Source: Leptodontidium sp. MPI-SDFR-AT-0119
Lineage: Eukaryota; Ascomycota; Leotiomycetes; Helotiales; Leptodontidiaceae
Reading direction: 5' to 3'
Assembly (NCBI GenBank): GCA_020726505.1
Contig: JAHLEZ010000016.1
Coordinates: 1,550,001 to 1,614,000, forward strand
Length of the DNA: 64,000 bases
A program made the position numbers and the translations under genes. Positions 1-11,283 of this stretch are shown here, one piece after another. Each line of letters starts with the position of its first letter. Within the stretch, counting starts at the first letter, position 1. The notes under the pieces are model-generated. The model searched no databases. It was not told the origin of the DNA and saw only the letters and a program-made list of their open reading frames with translations.

Positions 1-3000
1 TCTAGCCGTACTTTAATTAGCGAGTCTTCGTCGACATTAACTGTTCCGACAAGTTAATCGTTAAGTCTCACTAGCTCAATATAAAACGAAGGGATGCCCT
101 TATAAATGCGGATAACTACCGCCGGAGGCAAGCTAGGATTACGGCGCTCGACGATTCCCTTAAGACAAAGGCCCCCGTCCGACTTACCGCCAGCGTCTCG
201 CTAACTCGACTCTCGAGCTTTATTAAAGAAGTCAAAAAGCGCCTGCGGGTTATAGAAGAGCAATTAAACCCTTCGATATCCCGTGATTCAGGACCACTAC
301 TTAAGGACAAGAGAGCCCGTAGAGCCTCTTCGGCGAATTATTAGCTAAAGGCGCTTACTACGGAGATTTTCCTTATATTAATAGCGGCGATGTCTATAAC
401 GTACTTCTAACTTAGGAAATCTAAAAAGAGTAAGGTAGAAACCTTTGTGACATTAGTATATAAGATCGATTAAGAGTTAATTCGTCGCCGGTGAGAGGCC
501 CTAAATTAATTAAGTGTCGAGTTCGTATTAATAAACGGAGACCTGACCTTAGAGGAGGCCTTAGAGGCTAAGTACGCGCAAGATGACGAGCTAGTAAGTA
601 AAAAGCTCCCGGCAGAGTATTAAGAGTACGTTCCCCTCTTCTCCTGGCAAGCCTCTAACGAGTTACTAGCGTATTATTAAGGCGTAAACTACTAGATCGA
701 GCTTACTAAGGAGAACGACTTGTCCTTTAAACCTCTTTAGCGTATAACTAAGGAATAGCTGTTAGAGACTAAGTAGTATATTATTAATAACTTATATAAA
801 GGCTTTATTAAGCCCTCTAGTGCACCTTACGTGGCCCTTATTCTCTTCGCTAAAAAGGCCGATAGCAGTCTCTGGCTATACGTCGACTACCGGAAACTAA
901 ATGCCCTGTCGAAAAAGGACTTATATCTGATTCTACTAATTAATAAGATAATGGCCCGTATTTATAAGGCAAAGGTCTTTATAAAGCTTAATATTTAGTA
1001 AGCTTTTTACTATATTCGCATGTCCCCTGAGAGTAAAGACTATACGACTTTTTGTACTTAGTATAACACGTATAAGTATAAGGTCTTTCCCTTTGGCCTT
1101 ACTAATAGTCCGGCGACCTTCTAGTAATTTATTAATAATATCCTTATAAAACACCTTGACGACTTTTACGCGGCTTATATAAACGACATCCTTATATACT
1201 TGTTATCTCCCGAGGAGTATAAGGTCTATATTAAGAAAATAATAGCAATATTATAAGTACACAGACTCTAGGCCGACATTAAGAAGTCCGAGTTTAGCGT
1301 ATAAAAGACAAGGTTCCTAGGATTTATTATTAAAGTCGATGGCGTAGAGGTAGACCTAAAGAAGATTAAGGTAATTAAAGACTAGCGATACGCCGATAAT
1401 GTATAAGGTATATAGAGTTACCTTAGCTTTTATAACTTTTACCGCCGGTTTATTAAAGACTATAGTCATATTACACGTCCCCTTATAATGCTCACCGGAA
1501 AGGACGTTCCCTTTGTCTTTAATAGCGCCTATAAAAACGCCTAAGAGACTCTCTAAGAAGCCCTTTAGTCTACGCCGGTTCTTTGCTACTACGACTTTAT
1601 TAAGTAAACGCGACTAAAAACTAATTCCTTAAATAGAGTCGTCGCTAAGGTTTTATTTTAACTTTAAGAAGACGACACCTTTTACCCCGTGGGACACTTC
1701 TTTAAGACTATAACGGACCCCGAGCTTAACTACCCGATCTACGACAAAAAGATACTAGCGATTTTTTAGTTATTTAAGTAATATCGCCTAGAGCTTTTAA
1801 GTGCCTAGAAAAATGTCCTTGTTTATATAAATTACTAAGCCCTAAAGTACTTTATAACTATTAAGGACCTTACGGCTAAGTAAGCTTAATAGGCTAAGTT
1901 CTTTACAGACTTTTATTTTACGATTATATATTATACCGGGACGACTAATACGTTAGTTAATATCTTGTCTTAATAGGATTAAGACCTTACCGCTATAAAG
2001 GCACGTAAGTGGGCTATCCGTAGTCAATAGCTAATTCCGACTAATAAAATTGACCCGCGAGTCGCTAACGACCTCTAACTCTCCGCCGTTAATCCTATAG
2101 ACGCTTATATTAAAGTCGTAGAGACAATACCCTTAGCACTTATAGACGTTATAATCCCAGATCGCGATGCTGAGACGCGTAACGAGTCAGAGCTAGAGCC
2201 AAATACGGGGGGTACTAATCGACCCGGAGACGCTTACTATAAAGGAGTTAGACCTTAACTCTATAATAGTATATAATATCGCGGAATACGACGTTATTAA
2301 TTAAGTGCTTTTGGCTAATAAGTCGTCTCCCTCGCTAGAGCCTCTCCGACAAAAAGCTAAGGAGTAGTCACTAGATTACGAGCTAGTAAACAATAAGTTA
2401 CTTTTCTAAGGCCGCCTAAAAGTGCCCTTAAAACCGCCGGAGCTTTATACGACACTCATTCGCTATATATATTCCTAACCTTTAGTAGCACACGCGGGGA
2501 TCAGAAAGATAAAGGTGTTATTAAGTCGTAAATATTATTAAAATGGCCTCGCCACAGACATAGCTCGATACGTAGTAAATTGTAGTTACTCTCGATAAAA
2601 AGCCCGTAAGGACAAGACCCCTAGTTTCTTATACCCCTTTCCGATCCTTGCTTAGCTATATTAACACCTTATAATAGACTTTACGAAGTTATTATTAAAT
2701 AAACACGGCTATAACTTCGCTATAGTTATTATTAACCGCTTATTTCAGAAACCGATCTTAATACTTTATAACGACATAATTACGGCTAAAGGTATAGTTA
2801 TTCTCTTCCTCGTCTATTAGACTCGACACTTTAATATACTAGACTCTATTATCTCAGACCGCGGACCTTAGTTCGTCTTCTCCTTTTAGAAGGAGTACTG
2901 TCGCATCTTTAGAACTAAGGTAAAGCTAACGACGGCGTATAACCCGAACGTCGACGGCTAAATAGAAGTAACGAACTAATATATTAAGTAACGGCTTCGT

Positions 3001-3850
3001 CCCTTTTATTACTATTACTAAGACAATTAAAGTGACCTCTTACTAATTATAGATATTACTTGATTAACGCTACCGTATAAGTCCTTAGGCCGCTTATCCC
3101 CTTTTTAGTTACTTAACGGCGTTAAGCCGAGGACTTCCTAGGACTTAATTAACTTAGAGCCTCCGGCTACGGCAATAGAGAAACTCAATCGCGAGGAAGT
3201 TCTATAAGTTACCTTACAAATAAAGGAGGTTATAAAAGTCGTATAATCGTCCTTAAAGGACTAATAAGAGAAAATAAAACGACTAGCGAACCGTGGGCGA
3301 CGCGCCGTTAATTAAGACGTTAACGACTTAATACTAGTCGATACTCGGAACTAGAATATTAACCGACCCTTAAAAAAACTGTCTAATAAGTGGTACGGCC
3401 TAGTTAAAGTAATCGCTAAAGAAGGAGAGAGTTAAAGGGTTAAGCTCTTAGAGAACTAATAAATTTATCTTGTCTTTTACTCTTACTCGCTCTATAAATA
3501 CGTCGACAACCCCTTGCCGGGATAAGCCAGAGTTACGCCGGCACTTATCTAGTTATTACTTAAGTAGGATAAGTAGGAAATTAAAGGCATCCTTGGCTCT
3601 AAGGTTATATAAAACAAGCTATTTTATTGTATTACGTGGCTAAGCACCGACGAAGACTTAAAGTAGTACTTATACTCGGATACTATAATAGCTTCGTATA
3701 TAATTAAGAGGTTCTACCTAGAGTATCCGAATACTAAAGGCCTACTAAGAGCTCTCCTAAAGTGGCTAGAGGCCTATAACGCTAGTATCGACGACTATAA
3801 CGACCTCGAGGACGACACGGTTATAGCTATAACTGCGCGGACGCAGTTTT
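1..3850 (+). pseudogene. Gypsy-1 pol remnant (RT, RNase H, integrase, chromodomain)
   Basis: The plus-strand translation, read through RIP-type stops, gives an RT core (VDYRKLNAL near 880-905, then a PFGLTNSPATF motif near 1090-1120). The catalytic YxDD box near 1170-1185 reads YIND. RNase H follows at about 1660-1900. The integrase core includes SDRGPQF near 2855-2875 and the later acidic block YNPNVDGQIEVTN near 2938-2975. A C-terminal chromodomain (about 3575-3770) contains GILGSKVIQNKLFY and a WL-TDEDL segment. Chromodomain integrases belong to the chromovirus clade, in which the chromodomain directs insertion to modified chromatin. Glutamines appear as TAA/TAG throughout and one YxDD aspartate has become asparagine, so no active protein is possible. 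The family assignment is secure. Confidence 0.9.
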
Positions 3851-3867
3851 TTAGGAGGGGGGGGTAA

Positions 3868-4181
3868 TGTTACGACTTACGATGCGCCCTACGATGCGCC
3901 TCGTATTCTAACTGACACTGGCTCGTAGCATCGCTGGCTATGCGACGGCGCTAAGCCTAATAGGGAAGACTAGGAGGCGAGCCTGCGACATGTTAACGTG
4001 AATGGCACTCGACTACGCTAGGCCCCATTAGGAGGGTCCTTTATATATTTATACTCGAGCTCCCCCTTAAAAAGAGTTCTCCTTTTCTCCTTGTCTTTTC
4101 TTCTCGATTCTGAGCGTAGCCTTAGGTCCAAATACAAAGCTTGAGTCAACTCGCCGTATTAACCTTTGGCCAGCCGTAACA
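3868..4181 (+). repeat. 3' LTR of Gypsy-1 (314 bp)
   Basis: The LTR starts TGTTACGAC and ends CCGTAACA, giving TGTTAC/GTAACA inverted termini. It follows a G-rich polypurine tract. It matches both Gypsy-2 LTRs (302 bp each). The 12-bp excess is a tandem duplication of CTACGATGCGCC near its start (about 3878-3902). Confidence 0.93.
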
Positions 4182-7100
4182 AATATACAGTTAAAAACTA
4201 AAAAGCTGTCGCTAAAATACATTAGTTTATTCTAGATTATCAAATGCGTAAGTAATACGGCGTACACCCTGAAGTTACTAAGCTTATATAAAAGACTATA
4301 TCTAATATTCCACGTCTTATTACTGGAAGAATATATAACGCGAGTTAGTAACGAGCCGGGGAGTTTCCCCCTCGGGGAGCTTCCGGAGTTAAGTAATAAA
4401 GACGACTTATAAAAGTGGGAAGTCGAAAGTATTTTTATATATAAGTAAATTAGAAGAAGTAAAACTAAGTAATACTTAATTAAATAAAAGGACTTTCCAG
4501 AAGATTATAATACTTAGCTCCTAGTATACCTAAATTTAGAGAATACTAGGGAAACCCTAGACGTATATAATAAAAACTATAAGTTAAAAAGTTAAATGCC
4601 GGTTATAAAGAGGCGTAAAACCTCTAGGTAACTTACGGGGAAATCTAGTAAACCTCGACATAAGGTCGGGAGGCCAAGAAAACACTGCCGCCTATAAATA
4701 AAGACACTCTTTCTTTGTATTTTCTTATAAAGGTTTTCTAGGGTTTTATTAAGGCTTCTAGTATAGACTCGGCAATAGTATAAGAAGTATAGCAAAATCG
4801 TGAGGAATAAGAATATCACGATATATAATTAATAATATAGAGGGCAGAGAAAAGTTCTATTTTAATTACGAAGTACTAGTATAACGCTATTATAAAGTAC
4901 TTAAGGCACAAAGTATCTACTTTATAAAAATAAATTATTAAAAAACCCCCCGAAAACTCTAAAGTAAACTAAACTTAACCCGCAAGCGCAACTAAGTAGT
5001 AAAGTACTATAGAACATCTCTTAAGATGGCTTTAGTTGTGTTATTAAAAGTAATGCCACCTTAGTATAGTATTAATATATATTAGTTGTGAGGAAGTTAT
5101 AAATAACTTACTATAGCTATTATAACTTCGCGGCACATCCGAATCTTTACTACGAGTTCCTTTAGTAGTTTGTGTAGGATTTAGTCGGACTTAAAGGCGG
5201 AAGTAGTAGTGTACGCGTTCTTGAACTTAGTTATATTATTAATTAAGCGTATTATTCCTTTATAGAACTTGCGGAATTCTTAGGATTTTATTAATATACC
5301 GCCGGCAAATCACTAAGGGAATAAGACTTACTTTAGGGGCACTTTTTAAAGAGGAAACCTAGTTAGGATCTTTTTTATTAGACTTGAGAGTAACACGCGA
5401 GGAGGAGTCAATTATATTATACTCTAAAAGTTAAGCGGAAAAGTTCTAAACACCCTCGGGGACTAAAAGGTTAATATTATTTGTAGAGTTATTAGAGGGA
5501 AGCTACTAGTTGTCTTAAAGCTAAATCTAGAAATCTAGGGCAAGGTTCTCTATAATGTAAACATCTTTATAAAGGGCACGCGGAATTTGTTCACTTTGTA
5601 GTTAATATATAGTTTACTTTTACTAAGTTAGAACGCGTTATTATTAGTAAAAGCCCACAAGAGTAAGTACGTACTAAGATATAAGCGTTCTTTATAACAA
5701 AGTAACGATCGTAATTCTTCTTGCCTTCCTTATTAATATAGTAAATAATTAGATCGATTAGTATTACTTTGAAACACTAGCTATAAGAACCGCGCCGAGG
5801 CTAGTTCGTTAAGTCGTTAGAGGCAATATTCTTAGTAGGACAAGTGAAGTTTATAATAATAATAGTGTAAACGAGGATAATTAAATGATTTATTAAGAGA
5901 AGTAGAGGCACCGGGGTAGTTGTGTGATATAGGGGAGCTAAAGAAGAGTTGTTATTATAACTAAGACGCGTTATATATACACGTCCCCGGCGAGGGCGTG
6001 GAGCCGCAATTACTAAATACTTATTTGTACTGTTTGTATTATATTCACTTATTAGTTAGCCACGAACGCGCTACTAAGGAGCACCTTCCCCGCCGCCTAG
6101 CTAAAGTCGAATTAACTCTTTATACGTATTTACACATTCTACAAGTGTGGGAAATCTAGTATAATTACATTAGGGTCCTTTAACTAAAAACAAACTTCTT
6201 CTGTTAATTATAAAGTTATCTCCAAATGTTAAGTCGAAATTCTAATAAGTTTCACGCTAATATATATAGAGCCATTAGACGACGTCTGACGGACTAATGG
6301 CGGTGCAGTGTCGCGGTCTTGGCGCAGTGATTTAGATACGTATATCGCGGTGATTAGTTATACTTAACTGTTAGTTCCCGATTACCTAATAAGTACTTAG
6401 CCTTACCGACGGTGATGTGATCGTGTATTATACTCTAATTAGTTCTTGCTTCTCGCGCAGCCACCTTTTAGAACACTTGTACTAAATTACAACGATTAGT
6501 TAAGATCTTTGGTGTCGCGGACGTTATTATAAGGAGAGGGAATAATTATTATATATACGCGCACTTGTTTCTTCTGAGTTAAGGAGCCTAAGGACCGATG
6601 CTGATGCGGGGGTGTAATGAACTTTATTTATCTAAATAGTAGTAAGACATATTACGATTGCGTATGTCCTCGCACGTTAGTACTTTAGTGCCTTGCACGG
6701 GACACCCCTTCTATATATACGCTTCCCCTCTAGACTTCTTAGAAGGCCAGAGATTAGTTCTAAATATATTTTCTGAACCGTAATTCTATAAGCTTTGCCT
6801 ACTGTGATATTCAATACCTTATAAGAATTATAATAAAGTAGTTTCTTAAGAATATTAATTTAATTACGACTGAAGATAAGTGGGCGACTAGTAGTACAGG
6901 TTTCCCTAAAGACTTTAGAGTAAGTATTATTAATGTTTAAACGAATAAATTAGTTAGCTAATTATAAGAAAGGGGCTTATATTTCGGAACTCCTTTACGA
7001 AAAATTGCGCTCTTTATAATTATCACGGACGTATTTGATGACATAAAGGCACGATGTCTAGATCTAAGAAGGCTAAAACTAGCTTACTAAATTACCGGAA

Positions 7101-9581
7101 CTTTCGAAGCCAACATAAAGTCTATTAACGGCTTAGAGGCACCCGAAAACTAAAATAATTTAGCCCCTTTATTAATAATTTTAAATATCTTACTTAAGCT
7201 TTTTTAAGGCTTTTAAAATCTTATAAAGTAAACTTTTTAAACGATTTCACTTTATTAATAGAAATTTTTAACAGTGATTGCGAAGAATTAAATGTTTTTG
7301 TATTAATAATCAACGAGGTGCTAATAATCGAGCTACTTACTAAAATCCTCTTAGATAATAGCTACTTACAATTACTACTTTAAGTTAGAACATCGGAATT
7401 AGGTTTAAGATAGTATAAATTATTAATAAGGCTAACGGGCATATTAAAGACTTATTTTGTAAAGTTAAAAAAAACTATAAAAACTCCGAGATAATTAGAC
7501 GGTTTTAAATTTATAATTGAGAATGCAAGAAGTATTATTAAGTCTATGATTTTGTGATATACGAGACGCCAATTCGTTTAATATATTGAAGTATATAATA
7601 TTTAGTATTTAACCTTTATTAATTTTAAAAATAATCGCTAAAGAACTATAAAGTAGGCCAACGCGCCGCAAAAGGAGATTGAAAAAGATAAGACGAATAT
7701 TAGTAATTTAAAGACACGTAAAAAAGTATAAGAAATATTACGTTATAATAATGACTTTATTAGTATAATGTCGCGCACTAGCGCAGTTCTTTGGTCTAGT
7801 GTATGCTTGCGTAAGCATTCCAGGTATATAAACCTAGTCTTCAGCTCCTCTCTTTAAGAGGATAACGCTCGATTCAATTAATCTTTGAACACACTTTCTA
7901 GAACCTCATCTGATCGTAGAATCTTTCAAACCCCTGAGCTAATGCTCTTCTTCTGCACGACATATAATTACTAGTCTCAGGGGATTTTTGGCAAATGATA
8001 CATTACTAAGGAATTTAAGGGGTAGTTTACAAGAGCTTGTTAATTCTTATACTAAAGTGAGACTTATAAATTTAATTATCCGCGATTAAAAAAAACAAAG
8101 AATACTAAGTAAGTAAGGCGACGCTATTTTGTACCACCTTTTAATTACTTTACTTATATTAATATAAGATGTAGAATTTCTTATTTTACTTAAGCTAGTA
8201 GACTTTATTTTATAATTAATTTTTTAATCTTATTAAATTTTAAGAGATAAAATACCGCTTATAGGGAAAAAACGCATAAGCGTAACTTGTGTAAGTAAAT
8301 ACTTTATTACTTTTGTTAAATATTTAATTAAAACTTAATAATTTTTTAGAAATACTACTAAACTTTATATAACGATTTTATTAAGTTACGGCTAGGCGTT
8401 ATTTAGGACTTACAAGATCGACTAAACTCTTTATTTTTAAAGGTAAACTTATCGCAAGAGTCTAAACTATTCGTTACAAAAAAACTAAATTACTTTAACA
8501 ACCTCGGACTTTAATAATAGTAGCACGCTAAATTCATATAGCCGCGAGGAAGCTAATAGCTTTCCTAGCGGGCGAGGCGTCCTTTCAGGGCTAATTCGCC
8601 ACATTAATAACCTTATTCTCGAACTTCTAAGGGAACTTCTTTACTTATTATTTTATATTAATAATAGTAAGCACGAAACGAAGCTTTACTATAAGCATTT
8701 ATATAGCGTATTGTTAAATTAGGATTTCTTTATAATATTAAGGCGTGTGTATTATCGTTATAAAACATATGCCTCGTAGTTTACCCTTCGTTATATTACG
8801 AAGATTTATTTCGTAAGAGTACGTATTATATATCGTTAAATAAGAACTTACCTCCTTTAACTAATAATCTAATTTTTCAGTTCATAGTCGACGCTAGCTA
8901 TTACGCAATTATATAAACTTATACTTAAGTATATAAATTAATTTGTGTTTATTTTCTTACGTACGAACGAGTTAGTATTAAATATCGCTATACTCTCGTC
9001 TTAGCTAATCTCGCCCCGCCGCTAAGTAAAGAGAATTACCTTATGTACTACTTTTTACTACTAAAATGCGCTATCCAAGCCTAAGACTAAGTTTACTAGT
9101 AAGTTCTTAAGTAAATAAGGGGGCAATTATTCGTTACACTAAACCGGCCCGAATTTGCGTAAGGCGTGTACTTCTAAGAGAAATAGTATTAAAGAACTAT
9201 TTACTTTTTGCTAGTAGTAGTCGTAGTTTCTAAGAGCTTAGTTTTTTTTATTATATAAACTTAGACGAGGGCTAATATTTAGGGTACTTTTATAATATTA
9301 AGTTATTAGGTCGCGGTAAGTTACTTACTTATAGCTAGTATCAGAGTAGTATCTTAGTAACACTAGACAAAAGCAAAAAGGTAAGATAAACGAATAAATA
9401 ATAACTTTTAATTTAATAATTAAATTAAACTTTTAACCTTAGTAGCTTTATAAGTACTTAATATTAAACTTAAGCGTAAGTGCGGGTATACCCGAATAAA
9501 CCAGGTAGAATTTTCGTAGGTATTACTTAATAAATACTTACTTAAGTAGGGTCTAAAACTAAAGAATACTAATTATACTTA
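4182..9581. other. RIP-eroded AT-rich stretch without identifiable gene
   Basis: About 5.4 kb of very AT-rich sequence lies between Gypsy-1 and Copia-A. Parts of the plus strand (about 4240-5350 and 5580-6070) stay open if TAA/TAG are read as former glutamine codons, which suggests an old, heavily mutated repeat with coding capacity, but I recognise no domain. A perfect 8-bp inverted repeat (6271-6278 with 6294-6301) and less AT-rich islands at about 6270-6340 and 7765-7990 are the only local structures I see. Confidence 0.6.
7815..7850 (+). promoter_or_regulatory. possible relic promoter (TATA box plus CT-rich start)
   Basis: GGTATATAAACC at about 7823-7834 is followed by a CT-rich stretch with TCTTCAGCTCCTCTCTTT. 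It lies in a local island of higher GC. The arrangement resembles a fungal or LTR Pol II promoter, but no reading frame can be attached to it. Confidence 0.22.
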
Positions 9582-9767
9582 TGTGGTACAGAAGTGGAGT
9601 AGAGCCTTGCGATTAATATAAGGAGAAAATGAAGTGGTTAATTATTATCTAGAATACATAAGGAAATCAGGGGAATACGTTATTCTCTTAAAAGCGGTAT
9701 AACGTGGTAGAAACTATATCTAGCGTAACGCACAGCTAACCGAGCATCAGCCCGTGCCTATACGACA
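9582..9767 (-). repeat. 3' LTR of Copia-A
   Basis: On the minus strand it reads TGTCGTA... to ...TACCACA, with TG/CA ends. It is less mutated than the partner LTR at 17082-17267. Confidence 0.94.
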
Positions 9768-9950
9768 CACCCCCTAGCCAAGTAACAATTATAAGCCACT
9801 AATATTGTGATTAGTTACTCTAAGCAAGAGCAAACACTAAACTAAACAATTAGGCCACAACTATTCCTGTACTATTAAGTTAAGTAAACAACCGTCTTAT
9901 TTAAAGTAGCGTATCCCCTACTTAATTCTTAATCCTATAACCTCTCCACA

Positions 9951-9960
9951 ATATATATAA
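9951..9960 (+). promoter_or_regulatory. TATA box of the antisense gene in Copia-A
   Basis: ATATATATAA lies about 80 bp upstream of the antisense start at 10037, on the strand opposite to gag-pol. It is followed by AATCGACCTTT and a run of TTAATTAA repeats. The same order and spacing occur in Copia-B (TATA at about 45211-45221, minus strand). Conservation of box, spacing and downstream context supports a real promoter inside the 3' part of the element. Confidence 0.55.
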
Positions 9961-10036
9961 ATCGACCTTTCGATCTACTAACTAATTAACTAATCAATAA
10001 TTAATTAACTAATTAATAAATAAATTAATTAATACT

Positions 10037-11085
10037 ATAGGTGTATTAGTGCGCTTTGCTAAGGCCGTTAAGGCTAATCGTTTGGCTACTATTATAAGTT
10101 ATTGAGTTAATTTTTATTAAGCTAATCGTTAATTTTAGGGCTATGTGTTAATTTAAATATTACTAACTATAGTAAGCGAAAAAGAAAAAGGATGCTAAGA
10201 AGGCTTCAAAGGCTACTCCTACTCTAAAGAGAGCTGCTGCGGCTACTCTAATTACTCGTGCTTGTACTCCTCGAGTCAAGGGAGATAAGCGGTTAGTTAT
10301 TTATTTAGGTTATATTAATAGCGCCCTTTAAACTAAAAGTACTAGCGAGTGCTTCGATGTTATTAGTCGAGGTGCTCATTGTTTCGCCTACTTATTAGGC
10401 CACTCTTATAAGGTTACTCCCGCTGTTACTTAAGCCCCTTTCCTCTTTTACTATACTACGCTCTTAAACGACGTAAGTAAAAAGGTAAATTCCTTTAATT
10501 ATTCCTTTTTAGTGTGTAATTACTAACTGTTTTAAGAATTAGAGCGCCTAAGAGCTCCCGTTTCTACTGCCTTCTAAAGTGAGGTTATTATTACTATTAC
10601 TAATAAAGTAACCGGCTTAAGAGGAGGTAACGAGGAGGAGGAAGATAAGGGTAATATTACTATTAAAGAGTTTAATATATTGTTTTATCTTGAATTTCCC
10701 GTGAAATTAAAGCTAAATTAGTTAATTTCTTTTAAATAAAGAGAACTTCGGCACTCTAGAGTCTTGCGCGCGAGTTACTAGCGAGTAATTTACTACTACT
10801 ACTAGTGCTTTGTTCTCTCTAGAGCCTACTCGTAGACTTACTAGTATTAGTGGAGCTCCGGCTCTTACTCCTGAAAAAGAGGCTTCGGCCGCTTACATTA
10901 ACAAGCTTTATAATATAATTAGAAGTGCCTTAGTTACTCTAGCTAAGGAAGTTCGGGGCTTACTACCTAAAGATAATTAGGCTACTCTCTTTTTGTGAGG
11001 CAAGGCTTAAGAACTTCTAAATAATTAAGTATCCCTTTATAATTTACTTGCGTTACGTTACTTTTACTATAAAAACAAATAACCG
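10037..11085 (+). pseudogene. antisense spliced gene of Copia-A, product unrecognised (RIP-damaged)
   Basis: This frame lies between pol and the 3' LTR on the strand opposite to gag-pol. Exon 1 is 10037-10093 (57 nt; the ATG has become ATA). The intron is 10094-10172, with donor ATAAGT (from GTAAGT), branch TACTAAC and acceptor TATAG. Exon 2 runs from 10173 to about 11085. The N-terminus of exon 2 is lysine- and alanine-rich. A middle block with YINSAL, a CFAY motif and APFL is shared with the Copia-B copy at 45126-44100. Most differences between the two copies in this block fall at third codon positions of this frame, for example AGT/AGC, CGA/CGG, GCC/GCT and TTC/TTT. Stops sit at positions that are glutamine-type TAA/TAG in both copies. 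No known domain is recognised; a basic nucleic-acid-binding role is only a guess. The 3' end is approximate. Confidence 0.55.
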
Positions 11086-11283
11086 TTAAGAGTAATTAAA
11101 TCTTCTAAATACTATGAATTTTACCCCCGAGCTTAGTTACTCTCGAAGTAAATTAAAAAGTAAGAGAATTTATAAAGTAATAATAAATATATAAGAAAAT
11201 ATATTATATATTTACAAGGTAAGTTAACAGTTAGACTACCCTTATAACAAAGGAAAAGTAAAGAACGTATATAAAGACTTACT

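Larger units (their letters stand above)
1..4181 (+). mobile_element. Ty3/gypsy chromovirus Gypsy-1, left end outside window
   Basis: This is the 3' part of an LTR retrotransposon: reverse transcriptase, RNase H, integrase and chromodomain in that order, then a polypurine tract (3853-3864) and a 3' LTR (3868-4181). The 5' LTR and most of gag lie outside the window, so the target-site duplication cannot be tested; the bases after the LTR are AATAT. The same family recurs as Gypsy-2 (27558-49425) and as the LTR at 63745. The coding region is riddled with TAA/TAG at glutamine and tryptophan positions, the signature of RIP, so the copy is dead. Confidence 0.93.

Noticed and set aside
4592..4819. 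75-residue minus-strand frame
   Set aside because: Opposite strand reads more continuously as a RIP-degraded coding region; no domain on either strand.
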